Notes under the pieces: model-generated
Databases searched by the model: none
Seen by the model: only the letters and a program-made list of their open reading frames with translations
Told to the model about the DNA's origin: nothing
Assembly: GCF_011397635.1 (NCBI RefSeq)
Contig: NC_064770.1
Span: 31,954,598-32,018,597, forward strand
Reading direction: 5' to 3'
DNA from: Epinephelus fuscoguttatus
Taxonomy: Eukaryota; Chordata; Actinopteri; Perciformes; Serranidae
Length of the DNA stretch: 64,000 nt
Part shown: positions 12,201 to 23,680 of the stretch, piece after piece
Position numbering within the stretch: the first letter of the stretch is position 1
Layout of the letters: the number at the start of each line of letters is the position of its first letter
Program-made: the position numbers and the translations under genes

Positions 12201-15200
12201 TTTAACATTATTGCTGATATCGCTGTACCAACTCACGGTGGCAGAACGCCCCTCCCACCCCTACATTAACACTGTTAGCTCTGTCAGCACTGTTGCCATT
12301 GTTTTGGAAACCTTTTGAATGTACTTTACACATTATAGCTTGTGCGTTTCATTAGTATAAAAACTGAAGTGTACAAATTACAATTTATGCCATTATTTCT
12401 TGGCTGGGAGAAGCAATTTCATTTGTCGCACACGATGTATTGCTGCTCCCGCGCTTTATTCCCACACCAAACAAATAAGCAACGTTTCGCCTCACGTAGG
12501 AGGCTTCATCAGGCTTACAGAGTAAAGGGCAGTCCCTCTTTTTATAGCATGTTCTCCAATAAGAGTGAGGCTATCTGGAGACCTACAAAATACATATAGG
12601 AATAATATTATTTCTCAATCAATCACAGATGCATTGTATCATGTTTTTCACAGATTCAATTAATACACTTATGAAAAACCATTTATAAAAAGAAAAAATA
12701 TATACATATGTATTATTTACAAAAATGGTCTAATATCAAAATCCAAATTCATCCCATGGGGTTGGAGCATCTTTAATTTATGGATCCAGAATATTTCCCT
12801 TTGTTGTAGTAGTCTGGTCCGATCCCCTTCGTGGATATTCTAATCTTTCAGTACCAATGTACCTCAGCATAGAGATACTATGGCTCATTTGTTTAAAATG
12901 TGCTGCTACTGGGTTTCTCATATCTCCTGTCCGGATATCACTTCTGTGTTCACTTATTCTAGTTTTAAGCGCTCTTGTCGTCATACCAACATAGGCTAGG
13001 GAACATGAGCATTTAATCATGTACACCACATGTGTTGTTTTACATGTAATCGTGCCCCTGATCTTAAACTTTTGTCCAGTAGTAGGATGGTAGAAAGAGT
13101 CACATTTATTGGTGAAGTTACATTGTGCACAGGCTCCACATTCATCTGATTTTATCACCATCGATCTGATGTTAGGTGCTCATTTGAAAACAACAGTAGG
13201 GGGTTCTTTGAAAGAGTCTTTCAAAAGGGGGTCACTCTCAATAATGTGCCAGTGACGGCGAATGATATTTTTAAATTCATGCCCCATCGTTGAATATGTT
13301 AAAAAACATTTTGGTCCTTTTTTCGGTTCAAGACATTCCTTTTTTTTTTTGTTTTTTTTTGTTTTTTTAAAAAGATGTGTTTTTGGACATTTTAGCCTTT
13401 AATTGATAGGACAGACAAGTGTGAAAGGGGGAGAGAGAGAGGGAGTGACATGCAGCAAAGGGCCACAGGCTGGAGTCGAACCCAGGCCGCTGCGGCAACA
13501 GCCTTGTACATGGGGCGCCTGCTCTATCCACTAAGCCACCGACGCCCCAACGGTTCAAGACATTCCTCCTGTGTTTTATCTTCAAATCTCTCGGCTGCAT
13601 CATCAATCCAATCTTGGGAATATCCCTTATTTTGGAAACGTTTTATCATCACCTCCTTTTGTTTCTGATATAGCTCATTTGAGCCACAAATACGTTTTAA
13701 CCTACTGAATTGACTAATAGGTAAGCTCTTCTTGAGTGCCAGAGGGTGACAACTATTACCCCGCAACAATGTGTTGAGGTCTATGGGTTTTCTGTATAGA
13801 TCTGTGACAAGTTTCCTCTCCTGTTTCATGACAGTTACATCCAAAAAGTTTACTTCATTTTCATTCATACACATAGTGAATTTGAGATGTTCATTGGCCT
13901 CATTTAGGAGGTTCAGACATTGTATCATTTCACCTTTGTCACCCTCATAGATAAGAAAAATATCATCTAAAAATCCTGATTTCTTAAGTTTTCCCTTTGA
14001 TGTCAGCACCGATTGAAATAAGTTGATTCGGAGGATGTGCATTCTTTATATTTGTTTCACTAGAAGCAATTTCATTGCCTGATATCAGACAGAGCTGTCA
14101 ACTCGTTACACTCATTCCCATCAATCAGTCAACTCAAACTCAGTAGAGTCTGGACCAGCTGATGTGTGCCCACCCATCAGGCAAACAGCCATTTAAATAT
14201 ATATGAGAGTGTGCTCACGTCCTCCTTTGTGGCCTGCCCATCTGCCTGATAGTGCACCCACCTCATTAGCTACCCTCACTGTTGCCATTGTTAGCACTGT
14301 TTGCACTGTTAGCACTGTTAGCTACTAGCTGCCAGCTCAGCCACCTCTGCATTGAGAGCTTTGGGTTTGTTACCTTTGGACAGAGCCAGGCTAGCTGTTT
14401 CCCCCTGTTTCCAGTTTTACGTGCTAAGCTAAGCTAACCTGCTGCTAGCTGTAGCTTTGACAGACAGATATGAAAGTGGTATCAGTCTTCTGACCTCACT
14501 CTTAGCCAGAAAGCGAATAAGGGTATTTCCCAAAATGCAGAAGTATTCCTTTGAGTGTAAATGTTTAGACAGTGATGATGATGCCTCTAAACTCACAGAC
14601 CTCTTAAACTACTGAAAGTATGAAAGCATAAAGTTATTGAGGACCATTCACCAGATGCTCAACCAATTTCTCACCACACTTTAGTCAGAAACAGGTCACT
14701 GCTACAAGTTTAGGTCATGGATGAATAATCAAAGGGGCCCAGCAGTCACTGGGGTTCAACTGGTCAGGCTGCCTCTAATCCACAGCCTGTGTTTGAAGTG
14801 TTATTAACCTTTCTCTTTGTAAAAGTCACATGGGCTCAGTCAGATTGCCCTGATCATGTTTAGCCACCTCGGCTCAATACAAACATATTGACATATATTA
14901 GAATATAACACAAATTCAGTGTGTCATAGTATTTTGTATCTGAGTAGAGGAGCTTTAGAGAGGAGACACACAGCCTCTCTTTGTCTCCAGAGTGATAGAA
15001 GCTCTTTGAAGTCATGGTTGACCTGCCAGATGTGGTTGAAAAATATGAAGAAAGAAAAAAGAATACAGAGGGTGTTTTTTTTTTTTTTGCTGTTAGGTGG
15101 GAGGGGAGCTTTCATCTGCGCCCAGGAGCCCAGATCGTCTCATAATCTGTCTGTGGTTTAAGTGATATTGAACATTTATTCAACAGCTGCGTGTGTGTTT

Positions 15201-18200
15201 TCTGCATTCCTGAAGTAAAAACCTAAAAAACAATGGTGCAAACACTTGTTCTGTAAGGTGCAGGAAAGGTTCACATTAATATTTCAGTGATGGAGAGCAC
15301 CTGTCAGTCCTCTGTTAGTATTATAAAGGCTGATCCGCATTAACAATAACCCTCACTCAAGCAAGTGCTGACTGAGCATTTCCAGACCTTAAAAGGCAAC
15401 TTCGGTATTTTTCAACCTGGACTCTATTTTGCCATGTTTTTGTGTCTCAGACTAATGGGAGCAACTATTTTCTATATTAGTCCAGGACTGAGCTCGAGCG
15501 CTGCACCTGGGAATGGCTAAACAGGCTACAATGTAACCTCTACGTCCACTAAACGTGCTTGTTTTTGCCACTGACAGGCTCGGATTGTTATTTTAAGTGT
15601 CTGGCAACATTATAGAAAGGATCCCTACAGAGATAGACCTTTTAAGTAAAAAGAGAGAGTGTTTTTGTTTAACCAGAAACAACCCCAAAATCTTCAACAC
15701 CAAAGCCACCACACTCCATTCAAATAAGGAGTAATTTTAGTGTGTATAGAGGCAGCATATATTCACATCTAACTGGGTGAATTAAGGGTTTATTTCAACC
15801 AAACCAGAGTTGTTTCTGTCAACTTTGAATGGAGTGTGTTTTATGATGATAAAATTACTATTTATCTAAATGGAGTCTGGTGGCTTTGGCAATGTCTAAC
15901 TCAGGGTTGTGACTGGTTAAACAAAAAAAATTTCTCTAACAGAAAGTTCTGTCTCTGTAGACATTAGGGATGAGCAAGTACACTATTATCTTTATCTATA
16001 TCTGTTCAACCAACTAAATGATCTGTATGCATATTTGTACTCAGACTGCGCAGAGTTTAAACCAGAAGGGATGGACTTAAACAAAAAAATGGCAGGGACC
16101 TAAGCAGAAATTGCCTCCTGAGACCCTGTGTCTTCATACAAGGACGTCACATTTTGGTTTTGCTGCATCGTATAATTTATTCTGCTTAACTTAGACCTCA
16201 TGTCCTTGTTCATGGACATTTTTTGTGCTAGTGGTAGTAAGAGCACAATACACTAATACATGTAAAAACAAGATGGCAGCCATCTCTGCCAAGTCATTCT
16301 GCAGCCGATCCCGACACAAAAGTGCACAAGGTCCAAAACCTGATATCAGATCTTATAGTTGAAACTTGTTTAGTTATGTTTTATGATGTTTGTAGTTTGA
16401 TATGGCAACAGATTTGACTATATTTAGCAACAGTAACAAGCTAAGATGCTGTTAATGAGGAAGTACTCGTTTGAGGACATTGGGAATTGATTATCATCTT
16501 GTCGACGGACATTGGGACTTGATTGTTGCAGCATTTCACACAAGCCAATTAGGTGTTACAGACTGTTCGTACAGACAAAAAGGATATTCCTATCTTGGAG
16601 TGTAGAGCACAGAATTACAAAATGAACAAGGTTTTGGACAGCCATGTTCAGGCACTGAAACGAAATGCGTATTATTATCATACGTATCAGATCCCACTAA
16701 TCTCCAATAGCTCGGATAAAATAAAAATGCATAGCAAACAAAAGCTTGGGGCTCAGGAGGTTAAGCCTGACTTTGATATGGGTTGATCAGAAGTTGCTAT
16801 AGTTACTTTTTTCTGGAAAACTATTTACAGGACAAAATCAGGATTGAGCTTTAGATCATTGACCACAACAGTAAGAGACAGAACACAGCTACCCAAATAA
16901 GGATGTTGTCAAATTTTACTCAAATGATACTAATGAAAGGACATTATCCATACCAGATACTTGTTTTATCCAAATACCTGGCCTTTTCCTTTTCATAATG
17001 TTGTCAGAAACTTAGGTTAATAAACTGAGCCTGGCAAATCAAGCACTTCTATTGGATGAACAGTGACAGTGCATATTCCCCCAAGTGGTTACATTGCAGT
17101 CTGTTTCACCACTACTGGCTGCAGCCCTCTGGCTCAATACTGGCCAAATTCAAAAGATGGTTGTCACAAAAATATGGGAAAATAGGGTACAGGTTGAAAA
17201 ATATTAAGTTACACTATCCAGAAAAGGGTATGAAGGTAGGTAATTCCATTAAAATAGTTTTGTGTAACAATATGAACATTTGTTTCCATGTGTGCCTCTG
17301 TAGTTGCATGCTCTTACCCAGGTGATTATGGAGAAGAAAGAGAAGGCGATTGCAGCCCGGGCTGCGTCCGCCCCCTGGTTGAGTGGCAGCTTGTCAGGCG
17401 TGGTCCGAGACCACTGATTGGCCAGGAAGCAGAAACTTACAAAGTACAGAAAGGTCCAGAAACCTGCCAGAGAGAGACCAGCGGAACAACAGCAACACTT
17501 TACTACAACAGAGAGGAAGGTAATTTCCAAGTTAACTTCCCACATCAAACACAGAAGCCAGCAGGTGTTGGTTTCTCAAATCTGGGCCGGCTGAAGCTCT
17601 TCTTTGTTCCTTTTAGAAATTAAAAATATTCACGTCTCTATTACTTTTCATGTGAGTTAACAGGTTTCATTTCTCTTGATGTCTGGTTGTGCAAGACCAC
17701 TTTCATCTGAAACAAAGAAGCAGGTCTCGTTGGGCTGGTTTTTTTTTTGGTATTTTGGGGAAACCCAGTCTCACTAAATACAAAACACCCAAGTGCAGAT
17801 GTGTCTTGCACTTTCTGAGTCTTGGGAAGTCATAAGAAAACACATTTATGTCAACTCTGTTTGATTGTACGTGTTAATAAGTCCTTCTCACCTGAGAAGC
17901 CGATCTCAAGCATTATAGCCTTCTTTCTGTCTTTGACAGAGCTGATGGAGGAGAACTTGAAGTCGAGCAGGAAGAAGAAGGAGCACGCCAGCAGGCCCAC
18001 CAGGCCCACGAACACACCGTAGTTGCACGCGTCTCCATTCTTATTGAAGACACAGTGGAGACGCTCGCTGCCCACGTTCACATAACCCTCGTTCACGATG
18101 GAGGCAAAGACCACCAGGGAAAATATCTGTGTGCGGAGATGCAAGATGAAGAGGAGGGTAAAGATATTATCATTCAAATTTAATTCTCCCACTGGCTTCC

Positions 18201-21051
18201 TTTCTTTCCACACAAACATTGTTGCAGACTCACTGGAAACAGGACTGCAGCAGCACTACTCGAGAGCGCCTCTTTGAGCGTGCTCACACCAAAGGCATTA
18301 ACCTCATTTCCCCTCTTTCTCCCTGACTGACTGAAGAGGTGGATGCTTCACTTCCCCGCGAGAATCACATCGTCCTGAGGCGGTGCATATACCAGAACAG
18401 GAAGTGTGATAAAGACTGCTGTAGCTCGTGCTATGTCTTTTTTTTTTTGTCTTTTATTAGTTGATCCCATTTTTATGAATAACAGCCTTCTTTAGGTCTG
18501 ATCTGTAGATCTGTGTTTCCTCCTACCTCTGCTCTGGACTCGCATACTGACACTGATCAGCTGACTAACACTCGGTGGCAGAATAGGGCCATGTGACACA
18601 CACACAAGCAGAAATGCACTCACACTTGGGGGTGTGGGTCATATGATGGTGGAGGGACACACAATGGGATAATGTCCGGTCCACATTTCAAACTGATCAC
18701 ATGTGTGGATATAATCTGAGCAGACACACACTCAGGTGCCTTTTGGTGAATCAACATGATAAAGCTGCTTATGTATCAAAGTCATGCATCACTGAGTTCT
18801 TTGCATAATTTTAATAACTGCATTGTGTGTGTGTGTGTGTGTGACATTTTCTTCAACTAGCAACTAATTGTGGTCACAGGGGATTCAATTAGTCGAGAAG
18901 CAATAGTAAAATATTAATAAAAAGTCATTCCTTTCCTTTGTGGCCCAAAATTGTTCATAGTTTCAGTAGTTAACTACACAAAAATGGCAACAAAAAAAGT
19001 AATTTGAGTTCTGGAGGAGGCAAACCTGACTCTCTACCACAGGGCTGTAGGCTACATAGGAGTCTTAAATGTCTTGTTGTGTTATTGGGAGCCAGAATAG
19101 AAGGAGTCATGGCTCAAAACCTAAATTTGAACACATACCAGCCGCTGTTTACTTATTTAAGTTACGCTCACAGTCCTGGAGAGTGAGTGACCTGACATGG
19201 TGCATTTGTAAATTCAGTCTGATGCTCTACACTAAAATGAGAGCCCTGTTGGTTGAAGACACGGAGCGTTATATTTGTATATGAATTAACAAACGGTAAA
19301 GCTAATCACACTTTCACTCCACTCGGCGCTCTGCTGCTCCGTCTCCACAGACAGAGTGCCGAGAGTGCGGTGCTCTGAATAACCGAACGGTACATTCAGA
19401 CAGCGCTCTGAATTTACGAATGGTCCAGTTTGTGCCAGAGTGCGCTCCAGCACTCTGAGTATTTCTGAACGCACCTCCGGATCATCTTCCTCCATTGTCT
19501 AAAACAAGCCAACAAAACTTGCTAGCTAGAACTAGCTAATGTCTGTGGAGAATTGTTTTGCCTCCAGCTAAGCCCCGCCCACCAAAAACATCACACTACA
19601 TACATTTACTAACAGTAAAAGGTCTGTTCTTTAGCAGGCAGAGAGGGGTCACCACAGAGCACGTGCAGAGTGTCATGGTTCTGTCCCTTGTTTCTGATTG
19701 AGGCAATCTGAGATGTTACAACTGCCCCCGGTCTCCCCTACCATACTGTAAGTATGTTTTGCTGACAACACTTTTGTACTTTTACTTGAGTAGGATTTTG
19801 TTTCAGATTCAGACAACTTTATCGATCCCAGAAGGGGCAATTTATTTGCAGCTCACCTCGTCCAAACATTCAGACACTCAAAAGAATCTGAGCAGTGGTG
19901 TCGTGGTAGTTGATGAGGTGGGTGTACTACTAGGTAGATGGGTGGGTTACTGAGGAGGAAGTGGGAACATTTCTCTATATATCATAATGGCTTTTGGGCT
20001 GATCGGTGGGTAAACAGCCAGGAAAAGAAGTGGATATACCCCCTGTACCAGTACCTTCCACCACACCACTGGATCTGACTTCCACCAGCATGAATTTAAA
20101 AATGAGGCATGAATCATAATCTAGATTGTAAAGGGAAAAATACACCAACAAGCATCAAAATAGGCAATTAAACTTTAAATCACATTAACCCAAACTGTTA
20201 AAAAGTGCCTATTTGTATCCAGAGGTCTCAGTAGTAAATCATGTACAACCTCTCCATCACCTACACCAGAAAAATCCAAATATATATTTTTACAATAAAT
20301 CCACCCACAGGCACCGGATACTCATTAATTATTCACACACATCTCACGCTCCTAAACAGATCCCCTCCTCTGTGTGTTTCCCCGCACCGTTAAAAGAAGA
20401 CCTTCCCTGTGTCACCCAAAGGTGATGCGTTCCATCAAACGTCAGGGCACGACGCGGCTCCGTGGCTCTGCGTGCGTAATGATGATCGCGGACCAATCAC
20501 AGGTGAGATGACGGACGACGACCGTTTAGGGTAAATCAGCAAAATCATTAGCTGAAAATATGATTGGCGACATAAACGGAGACGGTGTGTGTGTGGTGAA
20601 TGATACGGTGGATATTTGAGGGGAATAAAAATAATAGTTGACATGAATAACAGGAAGCAGGAGGCTGAGGAAAGAGACGGATATGGATCTGCCTTTTTAC
20701 ACACAATCCGGTTTGCTACCTACACATCAGAGAGATATTTATTAATAAAGCACTGCAATGAGAAAGTATTGAATAATAATAGGTTGATTTTTCTGGCACA
20801 GAGAAAAAAAAAAACATCTGTATTGAGATCAGTTTCTTGGTCAGGGTGTCAGACAGCCACCAGGCCTTGGTTACACCCTGTACACTACATTTCTACACAC
20901 ACACTCCGATATAAACACCCATTCCTCTGTTTCCATTCACACACCCTGCTTATCAATTATCGCTGGATTACTGGGCTCTATATTTGCAGTGAGAACACGT
21001 CACGGGTCTCGCGCAGCAACGACAACAGAGAGCCCCCACATCCACACACAC

Positions 21052-21092
<41 letters not shown>

Positions 21093-21224
21093 AACAGCAC
21101 TGCCGGAAAAACGCGCTCTCACCCAGCACAGCACTCTGAGGATGGTGGTCGGCTGTTTGGCGAAGGTGATGGGGTCCACGGTGGACCCGGCCCGGCCCGC
21201 GCCGAACGATCCCACTCCGTCCAT
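9263..21224 (-). CDS. syngr3: Synaptogyrin-3 (four coding exons)
   Basis: Exons on the minus strand are 21123-21224, 17892-18126, 17318-17463 and 9263-9472. They join in frame (donors GTGAGA, GTGAGA, GTAAGA; all acceptors AG) to give 230 residues, against 229 for human SYNGR3. Synaptogyrins are four-pass MARVEL-domain proteins of synaptic vesicles. Family marks are FGAGRAGSTVDP near the N-terminus, SIVNEGYVN and SISSVKDRKKA in exon 2, and DAARAAIAFSFFSIITW in exon 3. The tail TETYQSPPFTENN...YQVPIY matches the SYNGR3 tail and not SYNGR1. The start at 21224 gives MDGVGSFGAGRAG, as in the family. Intron 3 (9473-17317) is 7.8 kb and packed with repeats. The gene lies near gfer, as in mammals. 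Whether this is the a or b fish copy cannot be told. Confidence 0.93.
9657..9712 (-). repeat. Fragment of the common teleost repeat with GATACCACTCTCAT
   Basis: This segment carries AAAAGTTTGACAGGGTTAGATGAGAAGATTGATACCACTCTCAT in broken form, a block I recognise from a very common interspersed fish element. The opposite orientation of the same family occurs at 14390-14565. A further piece (GCTTAGCTTAGCATGAAGACTGG) lies at about 10529-10580, suggesting one element interrupted by other DNA. Confidence 0.5.
11204..11860 (+). mobile_element. Harbinger-like MITE, copy 1
   Basis: The element is flanked by TTA on both sides (11201-11203 and 11861-11863). Its ends are inverted: CGGGTGCTTTCAGACCT on the left, and on the right the complement of GAGTGCTTTCACACCTGCCC. 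A second copy lies in opposite orientation at 44380-45107. The 3-bp TTA duplication and GGGTGCTTTCA termini fit PIF/Harbinger-type elements. It holds a 108-codon open frame (11252-11578) but no transposase or Myb-like partner protein, so I treat it as non-autonomous. Confidence 0.7.
11876..12075 (-). repeat. Truncated retroposon with a GGATGG tail
   Basis: Read on the minus strand, this is the family also seen at 42625-42866 and 59283-59632, with blocks such as AAAGACATGCAGGTTA, GCTGGGAT and a GGATGGAT tail. Its left edge TATCCATCCATTTTCTGTAA is the complement of that tail. It resembles the 3' part of a teleost LINE or a SINE that shares that tail. It lies in syngr3 intron 3. Confidence 0.6.
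12475..12518 (-). ncRNA. Hammerhead ribozyme of the Penelope-like element
   Basis: The minus strand contains every part of a minimal hammerhead. Stem I 5' strand is GTAAGC, followed by CTGATGA, then stem II with GCCTC pairing to GAGGC around a short loop, then GAAACGTT, then stem I 3' strand GCTTAT. Stem I pairs over six bases with one G-U. Stem III is only the AC/GT of ACGT, as known for hammerheads of Penelope-like elements, which are thought to work better as dimers. Cleavage is predicted after GTT, between the T at 12481 and the G at 12480 (minus-strand reading). The catalytic core looks intact although the element itself is dead. Confidence 0.82.
13341..13550 (-). mobile_element. tRNA-derived SINE inserted in the Penelope-like element
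   Basis: On the minus strand the head reads GGCTTAGTGGATAGAGC (A-box-like) and GGTTCGACTCC (B-box), and the element ends in an A-rich tail (the T-run at 13341-13370 on the plus strand). A perfect 17-bp duplication CGGTTCAAGACATTCCT flanks it at 13324-13340 and 13551-13567. Its insertion into the retroelement frame dates it as the younger event. A second copy lies at 51245-51401. Confidence 0.88.
14390..14565 (+). repeat. Common teleost interspersed repeat
   Basis: It contains GCTAAGCTAAGCTAACCTG, GTGGTATCAGTCTTCTGACC and AAGCGAATAAGGGTATTTCC, blocks I recognise from a high-copy fish element. The opposite orientation occurs in pieces at 9657-9712 and 10529-10580. No coding capacity. Confidence 0.55.
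15386..15960 (+). repeat. Interspersed DNA-element-like repeat in syngr3 intron 3
   Basis: The segment beginning AAAAGGCAACTTCGGTATTT and continuing CAACCTGGACTCTATTTTGC resembles a very common non-coding teleost DNA element. Boundaries are approximate and no terminal inverted repeat was established. Confidence 0.45.
16113..16764. mobile_element. Non-autonomous DNA element, copy B
   Basis: The left end GCCTCCTGAGACCCTGTGT and right end GGGGCTCAGGAGGTTAA are inverted. Internal blocks match copy A at 4561-5155 (GCCATCTCTGCCAAGTCA, GCCGATCCCGACACAAAAG, GTCCAAAACCTGAT). It carries an extra internal stretch near 16205-16270 that copy A lacks. No transposase frame. Confidence 0.55.
21049..21089. 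repeat. (CA)n microsatellite beside syngr3 exon 1
   Basis: About 20 CA dinucleotides lie in syngr3 intron 1, some 33 bases downstream of the exon 1 donor. They account for the run of valine/cysteine or threonine/histidine codons in overlapping open frames. Confidence 0.9.
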
Positions 21225-21450
21225 CTTCTGTCGGTCGCTCTCTCTCGGTGCGCTCCTCGCAGCTCCACGCTCCCGGCTCCACGGCAGGATGGATGCGCTG
21301 CTGCTCTCTGCTGTAGGGACTGGTCCCAGCGCGTAACATGCACGCACGCACAGGCGCGCGGGCGCAGAGGAGGACGCCGCGTGTAAGAGGGGGGCGTGCA
21401 GAGCTGACGTGCCCGCGCTGCTGACTGTGGATGAGCCATTTGGACAGAAT
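21225..21450 (-). promoter_or_regulatory. CpG-rich 5' region and likely promoter of syngr3
   Basis: The bases upstream of the syngr3 start codon are much richer in C+G and CpG (for example GCACGCACGCACAGGCGCGCGGGCGC) than the surrounding A+T-rich DNA. This is typical of a CpG-island promoter. No TATA box was identified, and the transcription start is inferred only. Confidence 0.45.
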
Positions 21451-21586
21451 TTAATGTGATTGTGCCGATATGGCCTGCAGGGCTGCCATAAAACAAAGTC
21501 AGCCACTGACTCAGTGTTGAGCCTGTTGTTGGTTTGGTACCATCATTTGCTGCATGGGGCCTCAGGAGGACATACAGTTGGAAGAC

Positions 21587-22373
21587 TCACAAAAAACATG
21601 TGGTCATGAAGGGATGGACACGCTCAGCAACAATACTCAGGTAGGCTGTGGTGTTTAAACCATGCTCAGTTGGTACTAAGAACATCTCCCCCACACCATT
21701 ACACCACCAGCAGCAGCCTGAACCGTTGATACAAGGCAGGATGGATCCATGATGCCAAATTCTGAGCCTACCATCTGAATGTGGCAGCAGAAATCCAGAC
21801 TCATCAGACCAGGCAACGTTTTTCCAATCTTCTATTGTCCAGTTTTGGTGAGCCTGTGTGAACTGTAGCCTCAGTTTCCTGTTGTTAGCTGACAGGAGTG
21901 GCACCTGGTGTGGTCTTCTGCTGCTGTAGCCCATCTGCTTCAAGGTTGGACAAGGTGTTGTTGCTTCAGAGATGGTCTTCTGCAGACCTTGGTTGGAACC
22001 AGTGGTTATTTGACTTCCTGTTGCCTTTCTATCATCTTGAACCAGTCTGGCCATTCTCCTCTGACCTCTGGCATCAACAAGGCATTTTGGCTCACTGGAT
22101 ATTTTCTCATTTTGGGACCATCCTCTGTAAACCCTAGAAATGGTTGTGTGTGAAAATCCCAGTAAATACTCAGTCCAGCCCGTCTGGCACCAACAACCGT
22201 GCCACGTTCAAAGTCACTTAAATCATCTTTCTTCCTCATTCTGATGCTCAGTTTGAACTTCAGCAGCTTGTCTTGACCATGTCTACATGCCTAAATACAC
22301 TGAGTTGCTGCCACGTGATTGACTTATTGCTTTGAACAAGTGTACCTAATAAAGTGGCCGGTGAGTGTATCCC
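21587..22373 (-). pseudogene. Broken Tc1-family transposase with one terminal repeat
   Basis: Minus-strand frames show the N-terminal helix-turn-helix (LSDFERGTVVGARRAGLSI, 22006-22239) and, after a frameshift, the DDE part (21587-22054) with WSDESGF holding the first catalytic aspartate. The frame stops before the second aspartate region, so the 3' half is missing. A Tc1-type end, the complement of CACTCACCGGCCACTTTATT, lies at about 22350-22370, next to TA. The other terminal repeat is not present, which fits a truncated, inactive copy between syngr3 and gfer. Confidence 0.85.
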
Positions 22374-23680
22374 AAGGGGTCTCAGGAGGATATGACAAAA
22401 AGTAAAATAAAGTTCGACCCCATCTAAATATGAGGCATTTCGGCCATAATGACTGTAAACTACAAACAACATATTAAGTGAAAAATTCTGCCTGAATTCT
22501 TCAGTAGCCACAAACATTTTTATTAAGTAATGAAATGGGGCATGGAGAAAAGTCTCATGATGATGTACTTGTGCCAAATACCACAATAAACTAGTCACAG
22601 GTCACTTACCATGTGACACTTACCAATTACTGTGGCATGAATAATGACAGTTTAGCCGAACGTCTCAAGATGAAATTATGAGTTTCAGTGGGAAGTGATA
22701 GTTTTGTGAAAACCCAAGTGGTATCATTTTTACTACATGCATGACTTCTGTCTCGTCTCACACCACTAGAGGTCAGTAACATCTACCTCAAAATTCAGTA
22801 TCTGAACAGTACAGTTCATTAAAGGAGATAAACACACTCATATGGAACAGGAAGTGGTTCAAACCACAGTTGATGATGGTGGTTGTAGCTGTACAGTAAG
22901 TGGAACAAATACATTAACTCTTCACAGGATCACGATGACAGTGAAACAAACAGTAGCAGCTGAGCATTAGACTTGTTTGTCTCAGTGTGTGTCCTCTGCC
23001 GGCTCCTTAAATAACAAATTCATGATCAGAGTGTTTATTAATAACACAGACAGATAAGGTCACATGGTCGAGGTGCTCAAAGGCCCCTGACTGACCCTGA
23101 ACTTGCCACTAACTAATTACCCATTAAGCCATTATCTGACTTTATGCATAATTTATTTTATAACATGTAAATTATATGTTACCAAAGTGATTGTTCAATA
23201 TGCTTATTTTGTTCAACCAGCAGCCAAAAATTAATTTACAGTGACATGGATTAAGGAAACACAACTAAATGATCACTTTTGAGAAGCTTTAATCAACAAA
23301 ATATAGATATTTGTATTTGATTTAATGACTTAAATGATCAATTAATCATCACTGTCATCAAAAATTATATAATGACTAATTCCAGCACAAAATTATGCAA
23401 ATAAATTAACATATGTTGCAGGTATAACACCACAAAACACACACAGACACACAATCTGAGTGTTATACAGTGAGGAAACATTCTGTAATCATCATTATGT
23501 AAAATATATATATTTCTCTGACACAAAGTTTCAGTGAAAGCTCTAATTATTCCCTGACAAAATGAGCATTGTGTAACAAATATTTTTTTTGTCACATGTA
23601 AGAAGTGACATTTTGTGTTGTAGTGATTTTTCTGGATTAAGCAAGGCTTCAAAACACAACTTAGAACAGGCATAATGTGA
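22374..23680. other. Gene-free intergenic stretch
   Basis: Ordinary A+T-rich DNA with short open frames only. No exon-like segment with splice sites and a recognisable protein was found. It starts with GGGTCTCAGGAGGATAT, which resembles the terminus of the dispersed element at 4561-5155. Confidence 0.4.

Larger units (their letters stand above)
12424..14061 (-). mobile_element. Penelope-like retroelement, 5'-truncated and interrupted
   Basis: Minus-strand frames give the end of a reverse transcriptase (about 13568-14042: LDDIFLIYEG palm motif, then NEVNFLDVTV and LYRKP) and a GIY-YIG endonuclease (about 12778-13161: VVYMIKC, AYVGMTTRALKTRISEHR). This RT-then-GIY-YIG order defines Penelope-like elements. 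A perfect 15-bp duplication AGAAGCAATTTCATT flanks the insertion (12409-12423 and 14062-14076). The copy is dead: the RT N-terminus is missing, a SINE splits it at 13341-13550, and a TGA replaces a codon just upstream of the endonuclease frame (AAA-TGA-GCA, near 13175). A hammerhead ribozyme lies downstream of the endonuclease. Confidence 0.88.

Noticed and set aside
13470-13545. Functional tRNA gene
   Set aside because: A- and B-box-like words are present, but it is the head of a SINE with target duplications and no proper cloverleaf acceptor stem.
13367-13606. 79-codon minus-strand frame
   Set aside because: It spans the SINE and its junction with the Penelope-like element, so it is chimeric noise.
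20616-21386. 256-codon plus-strand frame across syngr3 exon 1
   Set aside because: It runs through the (CA)n tract and antisense to syngr3 exon 1. It has no recognisable protein and is explained by repeat composition.
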